Below, in pieces: positions 1 to 5,258 of a stretch of 6,164 nucleotides of DNA. Numbering within the stretch: position 1 is the first letter of the stretch; each line of letters starts with the position of its first letter. The position numbers were made by a program, and so were the translations under genes. The stretch comes from Negativicutes bacterium (GTDB lineage: Bacteria > Bacillota_C > Negativicutes > Sporomusales_B > JARLHX01): positions 1-6,164 of the forward strand of contig JARLHX010000110.1 in assembly GCA_031292035.1 (NCBI GenBank), written 5' to 3'. The notes under the pieces were generated by a model. That model saw nothing but the letters and a program-made list of their open reading frames with translations. It was not told where the DNA came from and made no database searches.

Positions 1-3
1 AGT

Positions 4-31
4 ATTATAAGGAGTATTTGAAGAATGTCAA
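4..31 (-). promoter_or_regulatory. Consensus sigma-70-type promoter reading out of the left edge
   Basis: On the minus strand, TTGACA (26-31) is separated by 16 nt from TATAAT (4-9). Both hexamers match the housekeeping consensus exactly. Transcription would start at or just beyond the left edge, so the gene it serves is outside the window. It implies a leftward neighbour divergent from the gene at 307. Spacing is 1 nt shorter than the 17-nt optimum but within the normal range. Confidence 0.7.
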
Positions 32-85
32 GAGGGTAGAAACCTGCCATCACAGTTTTCACAAAGTTCTTGTTAAATCAAGGGG

Positions 86-129
86 TCTGGGGTTGAGGTT
101 GACGGTGAACCCCCAACCTCAACCCCAGA
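86..129. repeat. Perfect 16-bp inverted repeat (strong hairpin)
   Basis: Arms 86-101 and 114-129 are perfectly complementary, enclosing a 12-nt loop (102-113). The core reads GGGGTTGAGGTTG / CAACCTCAACCCC. On the plus strand the stem is followed by a T-rich stretch (TCTTTCTT, 131-138), so it could act as a rho-independent terminator for any rightward transcript entering from the left. The T-run is interrupted, and the leftward promoter at 4-31 argues against such a transcript. It may instead be one copy of a dispersed intergenic hairpin. Confidence 0.75.
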
Positions 130-142
130 GTCTTTCTTAAGG

Positions 143-174
143 CCCCTTCCCCGCATTTTTCGGCGGGGAAGGGG
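143..174. repeat. 12-bp GC-rich hairpin, likely dispersed intergenic repeat
   Basis: Arms 143-154 (CCCCTTCCCCGC) and 163-174 (GCGGGGAAGGGG) pair perfectly around an 8-nt loop (155-162). It lies 13 bp from the preceding hairpin. Neither side has a T-tract, so it is not a standard terminator. From general familiarity, CCCCTTCCCC / GGGGAAGGGG palindromes with a GGGGATGGGG tail recur between genes in Chloroflexota and some other genomes; that identification is from memory and untested. Confidence 0.7.
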
Positions 175-191
175 TAGGGGATGGGGCAGGG
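165..191 (+). other. Candidate G-quadruplex, five regularly spaced G-tracts
   Basis: G-tracts at 165-168, 171-174, 177-180, 183-186 and 189-191 are each separated by exactly 2 nt (AA, TA, AT, CA), giving a 6-nt period. Four G4 tracts with 2-nt loops is a strong intramolecular quadruplex pattern. The first two tracts are also the 3' arm of the hairpin at 143-174, so hairpin and quadruplex are mutually exclusive. Tracts 2-5 could still fold, using the final G3. Confidence 0.55.
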
Positions 192-229
192 TTTTCAAGC
201 TTGTGAAATCCGTGAACCGGCCATGCCCC

Positions 230-297
230 ATACCTGACTCAGAAAAATCCTATCCAAGAAAGAGAATCATTGCTTTGACTCGTTTCCAGTCAGGTAT
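230..297. repeat. 10-bp inverted repeat flanking the first gene's promoter region
   Basis: ATACCTGACT (230-239) and AGTCAGGTAT (288-297) are perfect reverse complements with a 48-nt spacer. The right arm covers the first three bases of the -10 box (TATAAT, 295-300). A protein binding both arms could block or loop the promoter. The arms are too far apart for a simple dimer site, and chance is not excluded. Confidence 0.45.
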
Positions 298-300
298 AAT
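275..300 (+). promoter_or_regulatory. Promoter of the YdeI-like gene; probably leaderless start
   Basis: A perfect TATAAT lies at 295-300 and the ATG begins at 307. The expected transcription start, about 7 nt past the -10 box, is therefore the A of the ATG, and there is no room for a Shine-Dalgarno site. The -35 is ambiguous: TTGACT (275-280) gives a short 14-nt spacer, while TTGCTT (270-275) gives 19 nt. Confidence 0.6.
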
Positions 301-306
301 GCCCTC

Positions 307-900
307 ATGAAGATTACAGATCATCTACCCATATTGTCATTTGAAACGCAAGGCGATTGGGAAGCCTGGCTGAAAGAGCATTACGCAGATTCTGCGGGCA
401 TTTGGCTCAAGCTGGCAAAAAAGGAGACCGGCCTTCCGTCCGTGTTTTACCCCGCAGCCTTAGAGAGCGCCCTGTGTTATGGCTGGATCGATGGACAGAA
501 GGACAAATTTGACGACCGCTACTGGCTGCAGAAATTTACCCCGCGCACTTCAAAAAGCGGTTGGTCAAAGATAAACTGCGACAAAACGCAGGCGCTGATT
601 GCGGCTGGCAGAATGCAGCCTGCCGGGTTAAAACAGATTGAGCTGGCCAGGGCAGACGGCCGCTGGCAATCCGCTTATGATTCACAAAGCAAGATAGGCG
701 TGCCGGATGATTTTCAAATCGAATTGGATAAAAACCCGCCGGCCAAAGAATTCTTCAGCCAGTTAGACAGCATCAACCGCTATGCGGTGCTCTACAGGAT
801 CCAGACCGCCAAAACTCCTGCAACCCGCACCGCCCGCATCGCCAAATTCATCGAGATGCTGGCTCAACATCAGACGATTCATCCTACCATGAAGAAGTGA
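307..900 (+). CDS. YdeI/OmpD-associated family protein (YdeI-like, YjbR/CyaY-like fold)
   Basis: This 197-residue soluble protein has no signal peptide or membrane helix and is full length for the family. Recognisable landmarks are SALCYGWIDGQKDKFDD near residues 54-70, the FTPRTSKSGWSKIN segment near 77-90, the AYDSQ segment near 123-127, and a C-terminal helical part with the RIQTAKTPATRTARI pattern near 164-178. These match the YdeI/OmpD-associated group, annotated in databases as 'bacteriocin-protection' or polymyxin-tolerance proteins after Salmonella YdeI; the biochemical activity is unknown. The ATG follows the -10 box by 6 nt, suggesting a leaderless mRNA. It is monocistronic and converges on the histidine kinase gene. 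The 104-bp gap between them (901-1004) shows no convincing terminator. Family assignment is firm; the protective role is family lore and is not shown by the sequence. Confidence 0.88.
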   Translation: MKITDHLPILSFETQGDWEAWLKEHYADSAGIWLKLAKKETGLPSVFYPAALESALCYGWIDGQKDKFDDRYWLQKFTPRTSKSGWSKINCDKTQALIAAGRMQPAGLKQIELARADGRWQSAYDSQSKIGVPDDFQIELDKNPPAKEFFSQLDSINRYAVLYRIQTAKTPATRTARIAKFIEMLAQHQTIHPTMKK

Positions 901-1004
901 AATTCCTATGGCAGGTGCAATTTAAAGGCAAAGCTAAGAGAAAATGAGCAAGGTAATTATTCATGCCACCCTATCGCTCGATGGCTCTATCGCCGCTTTC
1001 CAAC

Positions 1005-2063
1005 CTACTCGGCCGGCAGCCAGACCGTAAAGGTGCTGCCCTCGTCCAGTTTGCTTTGAACCGCGATCGAGCCGTGGTGCAGCTCGACAATTTTCTGGGC
1101 GATCGAAAGCCCCAGCCCACTGCCCCCTTTCGACCGTTCCCGCGCTCTATCTGCCTTATAGAACCGTTCAAAGATGTGGGGCTGGTCTTCCTCGGCAATT
1201 CCAAGGCCGCTGTCACACATCTGGAATTCTATTTTGCCGTCCACTCGGCACAGCCTCACCCGCAATCGCCCGCCCTGGGGAGTAAATTTGATGCTGTTGT
1301 GGATGAGATTGATCCACACCTGGCTGAGCAGGTCTTCGTCGGCGCGGATGCTGATCTCCTCCAGAGCCACGTCCATCTCCAGCTCCTTTTCCGCCCACTG
1401 CGGCTCGCACGCCAGGATCAGGCTGCGGATCTGTTTGTCCAACCGGTAAGGTCCTGGCTCGAACTTGACCTGCTCCGATTCGAGCGATGCCAAACGCAGT
1501 AAATTGTCGGTGATCCGGGATAGACGGGTGCTTTCGGTCGCAATAATTTCGAGGTAATGGCGACGCTCTTGTGGGCTCAGCTTCTCATCTTGCAGCGCCA
1601 GGGCAAAGCCGCGGATCGAGGTGAGCGGAGATTGGATCTCATGCGAGACGTTCGAGATGAACTCCTGCCGCATGTCTTCCATCTGCTTGAGTTCCACCGC
1701 CATGTTGTTGACGCTTTTGACCAATTCGGTGACCGGGGTGACTTTGGCGACGGTGTCGTCCAGCCGCACGCTAAAATCTCCCTGGGCGATGCGCTCGATC
1801 GCCTCGATTATCGGCCCGAACACGCCCATTCGCTCTGTCAAATGCTTTGCCATGAAGGCCTTGCCATAGACAAACAAAATCAGGAAGGCAATCACGATAC
1901 CCGCCAGCGAGGTGATGATCGCTGCCAGCAAAGCGCTTGGATGGTAGCCCGTTATGCGGTAAATGAAGGCAGTCAGGTAATAACTGGCCGAAAAAACGAT
2001 CACCCAGAAAATCAAGATGGCCGGTATGGTAGCCAGCCTGCGCACCTTTTGCCAGGCTGTCAA
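1005..2063 (-). CDS. Sensor histidine kinase (2 TM, HAMP, HisKA, HATPase_c)
   Basis: This 352-residue membrane kinase is the partner of the regulator immediately upstream. Membrane helices lie at about 11-33 and 45-66, with only about 10 residues between them, so there is no real extracellular sensor domain. HAMP follows at about 67-120 (IAQGDFSVRL, 92-101). HisKA has the phospho-acceptor His141 in SHEIQSPL, instead of the commoner HELRTPL. The ATPase domain has its N-box at N252/N256, G1 at D284-S-G-L-G288, F-box at F298-F301 and G2 at G314-S-G316-L-G318. All catalytic boxes are intact, so it should be active. The start is TTG (2061-2063), which overlaps the regulator's stop by 4 bp (TTGA) and is preceded by GGAG at 2072-2075, 8 nt away; this indicates translational coupling. 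The stimulus is unknown; the short loop suggests sensing inside or at the membrane or through a partner. Confidence 0.95.
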   Translation of the reverse strand: MTAWQKVRRLATIPAILIFWVIVFSASYYLTAFIYRITGYHPSALLAAIITSLAGIVIAFLILFVYGKAFMAKHLTERMGVFGPIIEAIERIAQGDFSVRLDDTVAKVTPVTELVKSVNNMAVELKQMEDMRQEFISNVSHEIQSPLTSIRGFALALQDEKLSPQERRHYLEIIATESTRLSRITDNLLRLASLESEQVKFEPGPYRLDKQIRSLILACEPQWAEKELEMDVALEEISIRADEDLLSQVWINLIHNSIKFTPQGGRLRVRLCRVDGKIEFQMCDSGLGIAEEDQPHIFERFYKADRARERSKGGSGLGLSIAQKIVELHHGSIAVQSKLDEGSTFTVWLPAE

Positions 2064-2734
2064 TGCTTTATCTCCAGGCGGTAACCCAGGCCGCGCATCG
2101 TGCTGATTTTAAAGGAATGGCTGCCTACGGGAAAGCGCTCGCGCAGCCGGTTGATGTGCACATCCAGGGTGCGCTCGTTGCCCTCAAAATCGTAGCCCCA
2201 AATATCCTCGATGAGCTGTTCGCGTGAGAAGGTCTTGCCGGGGTAGCCGGCCAGCTCGAACAACAGCTCGAACTCTTTCAGCGGCAGGTTGATAGCCTCC
2301 CCGTCAACCGTCACCTGGTAAGTTTTGCGGTCCATCAGCAGGTCGCCGGCCTGCACCGTCTGAGAAGCGGCGATACGGTAACGCTTTAGCAGGGCTTTCA
2401 CACGCGCCACCAGCTCGAGCGGCTCGAATGGCTTCACCAGGTAATCGTCGCTGCCCAGCTCGAAGCCCTTGATCTTTTGGCTGGTCTCCCCTTTAGCTGT
2501 CAGCATCAGGATCGGGAAATCGTACAGTTCTCTGAGCTGGCGGCACAGCTCCCAACCGTCCATATTGGGCATCATGATATCCAATATCACCAGGTCCACT
2601 TTGAGCCCCTCCAGGCTCGCCAGGGCCTCGATCCCATCGGATGCTTCATAAACGTCCAGCCCCGCGTTGTGTAAAAACAAACGGGCCAGCTCGCGGATAT
2701 TGGGGTCATCGTCCACCACCAGTATTTTGCTCAT
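2060..2734 (-). CDS. OmpR/PhoB-family response regulator
   Basis: This 224-residue cytoplasmic DNA-binding regulator is phosphorylated by the downstream kinase. The receiver domain (about 1-115) has the acidic pocket D8-D9-D10, phospho-acceptor D52, T79 and K101, all in canonical positions. The C-terminal winged helix (about 127-222) carries the family signature: FELLFELA, then SREQLIEDIWGYDF, RTLDVHINRLRERF and the STMRGLGYRL wing. Length is standard. It is the first gene of a two-gene operon and overlaps the kinase by 4 bp. The ATG (2732-2734) is fixed by an in-frame TGA two codons upstream. The best SD-like motif, AAGGAG (2753-2758), is 18 nt away, which is unusually far. An 11-bp-spaced direct repeat at 2867-2884 fits the binding mode of this family and suggests autoregulation. 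Target genes are unknown; the divergent MFS gene is the obvious candidate. Confidence 0.96.
   Translation of the reverse strand: MSKILVVDDDPNIRELARLFLHNAGLDVYEASDGIEALASLEGLKVDLVILDIMMPNMDGWELCRQLRELYDFPILMLTAKGETSQKIKGFELGSDDYLVKPFEPLELVARVKALLKRYRIAASQTVQAGDLLMDRKTYQVTVDGEAINLPLKEFELLFELAGYPGKTFSREQLIEDIWGYDFEGNERTLDVHINRLRERFPVGSHSFKISTMRGLGYRLEIKH
2072..2075 (-). promoter_or_regulatory. Ribosome binding site supporting the kinase TTG start
   Basis: GGAG on the minus strand sits 8 nt before the TTG at 2063, inside the last codons of the regulator gene. It supports use of the TTG over any downstream ATG; the next Met falls well after the first membrane helices. Confidence 0.65.
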
Positions 2735-2770
2735 CGCTCAGCAGATTCTCTTCTCCTTATTTGATGTGAA

Positions 2771-2838
2771 TGTCGTTGCGAGCGCACTTTGCGAAGCAAT
2801 CTCCAAGTCTATCTTTTTGCGTGACCCACGAAGTGCGA
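2771..2838. repeat. Imperfect palindromic element, likely dispersed intergenic repeat
   Basis: The stretch holds GTTGCGAGCG...GCGAAGCAATCTCC (2775-2804) and, further on, CGAAGTGCGACC. CGCACTT (2783-2789) pairs with AAGTGCG (2831-2837). A local stem also forms from CGCA/TGCG inside TTGC/GCAA. The core resembles the widespread ATTGCGAGCG...GCGAAGCAATCTC element that recurs in intergenic DNA of several bacterial groups; this is recognition from memory. It lies in the presumed 5' UTR of the regulator transcript, upstream of its SD-like motif. Confidence 0.5.
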
Positions 2839-2851
2839 CCACCTTATTACA

Positions 2852-2857
2852 AGCATA
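2852..2857 (-). promoter_or_regulatory. Tentative -10 box of the regulator-kinase operon
   Basis: Minus-strand TATGCT has no good -35 hexamer. Instead two GTTTATA repeats (2867-2873 and 2878-2884) end 9 nt upstream of it. That is close to the layout of PhoB-activated promoters, where the activator box replaces the -35. It would give a leader of about 110 nt. The assignment is weak on sequence alone because TATGCT matches only 4 of 6 consensus bases. Confidence 0.3.
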
Positions 2858-2866
2858 CCGCATTTT

Positions 2867-2884
2867 TATAAACTGAATATAAAC
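2867..2884. promoter_or_regulatory. Candidate OmpR/PhoB-type regulator box (11-bp direct repeat)
   Basis: TATAAAC occurs at 2867-2873 and again at 2878-2884, separated by TGAA, an exact 11-bp period (7 + 4). Members of this regulator family bind head-to-tail to direct repeats with one helical-turn spacing. The site lies between the divergent promoters: 9 nt from a possible -10 for the regulator operon on the minus strand, and 13 nt upstream of the MFS -35 on the plus strand. AT-rich chance similarity remains possible. Confidence 0.45.
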
Positions 2885-2897
2885 GCTCTGATCCCGA

Positions 2898-2926
2898 TTG
2901 CGTTAACAGTTTGGCGGTTATATAAT
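2898..2926 (+). promoter_or_regulatory. Promoter of the MFS transporter gene
   Basis: A perfect TATAAT (2921-2926) is preceded at 17 nt by TTGCGT (2898-2903), a poor -35 that keeps only the TTG. A consensus -10 with a weak -35 fits an activator-dependent promoter, and the TATAAAC repeat lies directly upstream. The predicted start near 2933 gives a leader of about 106 nt. Confidence 0.6.
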
Positions 2927-2955
2927 GTGACAGTCATTCCAAAGTCACAGTGATA
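2926..2955. promoter_or_regulatory. Candidate operator over the MFS transcription start
   Basis: Two odd-length palindromes, TGACAGTCA (2928-2936) and TCACAGTGA (2945-2953), sit with centres 17 bp apart. As direct repeats, 2927-2938 and 2944-2955 agree at 9 of 12 positions. As an inverted pair, TGTGAC (2926-2931) mirrors GTCACA (2944-2949). The sites start at the end of the -10 box and cover the start point, a typical repressor position. The binding protein is unknown. Confidence 0.4.
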
Positions 2956-3030
2956 AACTATACCTGAACAGCATCCCCTCCTCGGCTGCCGTGGGGCATC
3001 ATCTGGCGCAGCCGGAGCGGATTTTTAAAT

Positions 3031-3034
3031 GAGG
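3031..3034 (+). promoter_or_regulatory. Ribosome binding site of the MFS gene
   Basis: GAGG, within ATGAGGT, lies 4 nt before the ATG at 3039. The spacing is short but usable, and no better SD is near another in-frame start. Confidence 0.55.
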
Positions 3035-3038
3035 TATC

Positions 3039-4295
3039 ATGGCCGACACGACCCTAAAGCCAAACGCACGCCCATCCATTAAGCAGTTGCCGCGCAATGT
3101 CTGGGCGGTCAGCCTGACCAGCTTCTTTATGGATGTGTCCAGCGAGATGGTGATGAACATCTTGCCCTTATTCCTTGCCAATGTATTGGGCGTGCAGACC
3201 AGCATCATCGGCCTGATTGAAGGCATCGCCGATGCCACCGCCAGCCTCCTCCAGCCGTTTTCAGGCTGGCTATCCGATAAGGTGGGCGGGCGCAAATGGA
3301 TTGCGGTTGCCGGGTATGGAATTTCGGTGATTAGCAAGCCTTTCTTTTATATTGCCAACACCTGGGAGCTGATCGCCGGGGTGCGCTGGGCCGACCGGCT
3401 GGGCAAGGGCGTCCGCACCGCCCCGCGCGACGCGCTGGTGGCCGATTCGGTCACCGTGGAAACGCGCGGCCTGGCCTTTGGCTTTCACCGGGCCATGGAT
3501 ACCGCCGGCGCCGTGTTGGGTATCCTGATCGCGGTGCTGGCGGTCTGGCTGATACAAAAAAATACGCTCGATTTGAGCAAGTCCACCTTCCAGACCATCG
3601 TGTTGATCAGCCTGCTGCCGGCTTTTCTGGCGTTACTCTCGCTGGCCATCGGGGCCAAAGACGTGCCGGTCAAAGGCAAGCGGGCTGCCCCTAAGTTCTC
3701 CTTGCGCAGCATGGGACGGCCGTTTTCCGTATTCCTGGTCATCATCAGTATTTTTACCCTGGGCAACTCGTCGGATGCTTTTCTGGTGCTGCGCGCTCAA
3801 AACCTGGGCATCACCGTGCTCGGAATTTTGATCATGCTGGCGATGTTCAACCTGATCTATGCCCTGGTTTCGACCCCGGCCGGCTCGCTGTCTGACCGGA
3901 TTGGGCGCAAACGCCTGGTGGTGGGTGGCTGGCTGGTCTATGCCGCCATCTATCTGGGTTTCGCTTTTGCCCAGGCAGCCTGGCAGGTGTGGGCCTTGTA
4001 TGTTGTTTATGGATTGTATTATGGCATGGCTTTTGGCACTGCCAACGCCCTGGTCGCCGACCTGGTGCCGGAGAATTTACGCGGCACAGCCTACGGCACC
4101 TATAACGCCGTCATCGGCGTGCTTACTTTTCCGGCCTCTCTGATTGCCGGGCTGCTTTGGCAGGGTCTGGGCGCATGGAAAGGCTTTGGCCCGTCTGCAC
4201 CGTTTTTCTTTGGCGGAACGCTGGCGCTCATCGCCGCTTTGTTAATGATTTTCTGGTTGGGAAGTGTCCAGCCCGGGCAAGAAAATAAAGATTAA
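3039..4295 (+). CDS. Major facilitator superfamily (MFS) transporter, probable exporter
   Basis: This 418-residue integral membrane protein is of normal MFS length, with about 12 hydrophobic segments in two halves joined by a charged loop at about 205-227. The MFS loop 2-3 motif is clear at 76-86 (GWLSDKVGGRK), and its second-half copy is at 282-291 (GSLSDRIGRK). A distinctive conserved stretch, DRLGKGVRTAPRDAL (119-133), marks a subfamily common in bacteria but poorly characterised. TM1 carries acidic D32 and E36, and R151/D154 (GFHRAMDTAG) lie in the TM5 region; these are candidates for proton coupling. The substrate cannot be read from the sequence. It diverges from the two-component operon, across a region holding a likely regulator box and an operator-like site, which suggests control by that system. 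Its last 54 bp overlap the end of the convergent CPBP gene. Confidence 0.93.
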   Translation: MADTTLKPNARPSIKQLPRNVWAVSLTSFFMDVSSEMVMNILPLFLANVLGVQTSIIGLIEGIADATASLLQPFSGWLSDKVGGRKWIAVAGYGISVISKPFFYIANTWELIAGVRWADRLGKGVRTAPRDALVADSVTVETRGLAFGFHRAMDTAGAVLGILIAVLAVWLIQKNTLDLSKSTFQTIVLISLLPAFLALLSLAIGAKDVPVKGKRAAPKFSLRSMGRPFSVFLVIISIFTLGNSSDAFLVLRAQNLGITVLGILIMLAMFNLIYALVSTPAGSLSDRIGRKRLVVGGWLVYAAIYLGFAFAQAAWQVWALYVVYGLYYGMAFGTANALVADLVPENLRGTAYGTYNAVIGVLTFPASLIAGLLWQGLGAWKGFGPSAPFFFGGTLALIAALLMIFWLGSVQPGQENKD

Positions 4296-5207
4296 AGCTG
4301 CCAGCAGAAACAGCGGAAGGCCGCCCAACACTCCAATAGGAGTCGGACCAAGCAGCATGTTGGGTTGGCCGATCATGACGATCAGACCAAGCGCCGCAAT
4401 CCCATTGATGGCGCCGTGAGCAATCACGGACGGCCAGATGCTGCCAGCGCGCAGTACCAGCCAGCCAAAGGTGATCGCCAGCGCCGTCGTGAAAACTAAA
4501 AACAGCAGCGGGCCGACAACTGGCGCGCCCCAATAATTAAAGCCGTATTCGTAGCCCATGAAGATCACCGGCCAGTGCCAGACGCCCCAAATTAAACCTA
4601 CCGCCAGCAATGCCCGGCGTGCTCCCAGCGGCATCAGCTTGGGTTGCAGGTAAGCTCGCCAGCCGAACTCTTCGCCAAACACAGCCAGACAATTGAGAAT
4701 CGGGGCTAAAAATAGAGCCGTGGCGAGCTGTATCAGAAAGTAGGTCTGGCCGGTGAAGGGCATCGCCCGGCCGGTCGTAGCGCTGGCGTTATCCAGCAGA
4801 TGCTGGAGCGTGGTGAATTTAGAGTCAAACTGGCCGGGGAAAAAGGCGAAGTAAACCGCCATGCCCAAAATAGTCAGGATACCGGGCATGAACCAGGCCG
4901 CCAGCCAGAAAGACCAGCCGCGCTTGAGCCTTGGCCGCAGCGCCAGGTCGTGGAAACCTTCTCGGGTCAGCAAGCGGGTGAAGATATTGCCCAGGGCCGG
5001 CGCCCACATATAGACCGTCGCCAGCAGCACCAGCGCCAGGGTAATACGCGGGCTTTGGATAAGCACCGGGCTGTCCGTCAGCCCGCCCGTCAAATAAATG
5101 ATCAGCCCCGTCACCCACGCAATCCCAAAAGCAAATGCCAGAAAAATCCATAACCGGCGGGTATCAACCTTTGCTACAATAGTTTCTTCACCCATAACCG
5201 TGTCCAT
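4242..5207 (-). CDS. CPBP-family intramembrane glutamic endopeptidase (Abi/Rce1-like)
   Basis: This 321-residue polytopic membrane protein carries the three CPBP (CAAX protease/bacteriocin-processing) motifs. Motif 1 has E179-E180 and R184 in FGEEFGWRAYL, motif 2 has H211 in WGVWHWP, and motif 3 has H264 and N268 in SVIAHGAIN. The catalytic set is complete, so an active protease is expected, cutting within or near the membrane; the substrate is unknown. Family members include eukaryotic Rce1 and bacterial proteins tied to bacteriocin self-immunity. The chosen ATG (5205-5207) follows TATAAT (5215-5220) by 7 nt, implying a leaderless transcript. M5 (ATG at 5193-5195) is an alternative, but it too lacks an SD. 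The GMC gene upstream ends 98 bp before, so this is probably a separate transcript. The 3' end overlaps the MFS gene on the other strand. Confidence 0.92.
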   Translation of the reverse strand: MDTVMGEETIVAKVDTRRLWIFLAFAFGIAWVTGLIIYLTGGLTDSPVLIQSPRITLALVLLATVYMWAPALGNIFTRLLTREGFHDLALRPRLKRGWSFWLAAWFMPGILTILGMAVYFAFFPGQFDSKFTTLQHLLDNASATTGRAMPFTGQTYFLIQLATALFLAPILNCLAVFGEEFGWRAYLQPKLMPLGARRALLAVGLIWGVWHWPVIFMGYEYGFNYWGAPVVGPLLFLVFTTALAITFGWLVLRAGSIWPSVIAHGAINGIAALGLIVMIGQPNMLLGPTPIGVLGGLPLFLLAALIFIFLPGLDTSQPENH

Positions 5208-5214
5208 ACCAGCT

Positions 5215-5220
5215 ATTATA
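5215..5220 (-). promoter_or_regulatory. -10 box of the CPBP gene; probably leaderless start
   Basis: On the minus strand a perfect TATAAT is followed by 7 nt (AGCTGGT) and then the ATG at 5207. The start point should fall at or next to the A of the ATG. No recognisable -35 exists at 15-19 nt spacing, so promoter strength may depend on another factor. Confidence 0.5.
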
Positions 5221-5258
5221 GACCAGAAGTTTTACAGGGACCTAACGGGTGGATGCAT

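Noticed and set aside
3..140. Plus-strand frame open from the left edge to a TAA at 138-140, possibly the tail of a gene
   Set aside because: Runs through the 16-bp hairpin, has no recognisable protein motif, and a consensus promoter faces the other way at 4-31.
901..1004. Terminator between the convergent YdeI-like and kinase genes
   Set aside because: Only weak stems (CGAT/ATCG, 4 bp) and a 7-bp direct repeat CTATCGC (971-977, 987-993) are present; no T-tract follows on either strand.
963..1502. 179-codon plus-strand ORF opposite the kinase gene
   Set aside because: Lies antisense to the conserved ATPase domain, shows no recognisable domain and no SD; it arises from codon bias of the kinase frame.
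1557..2084. 175-codon plus-strand ORF opposite the kinase N-terminal half
   Set aside because: His/Arg/Gln/Asp-rich composition typical of an antisense shadow; the opposing frame has clear HAMP and HisKA motifs.
2926..2949. CRP-type site (TGTGA...TCACA)
   Set aside because: The half-sites are 14 nt apart between TGTGA and TCACA instead of 6, so it does not fit a CRP site; kept only as a generic operator candidate.
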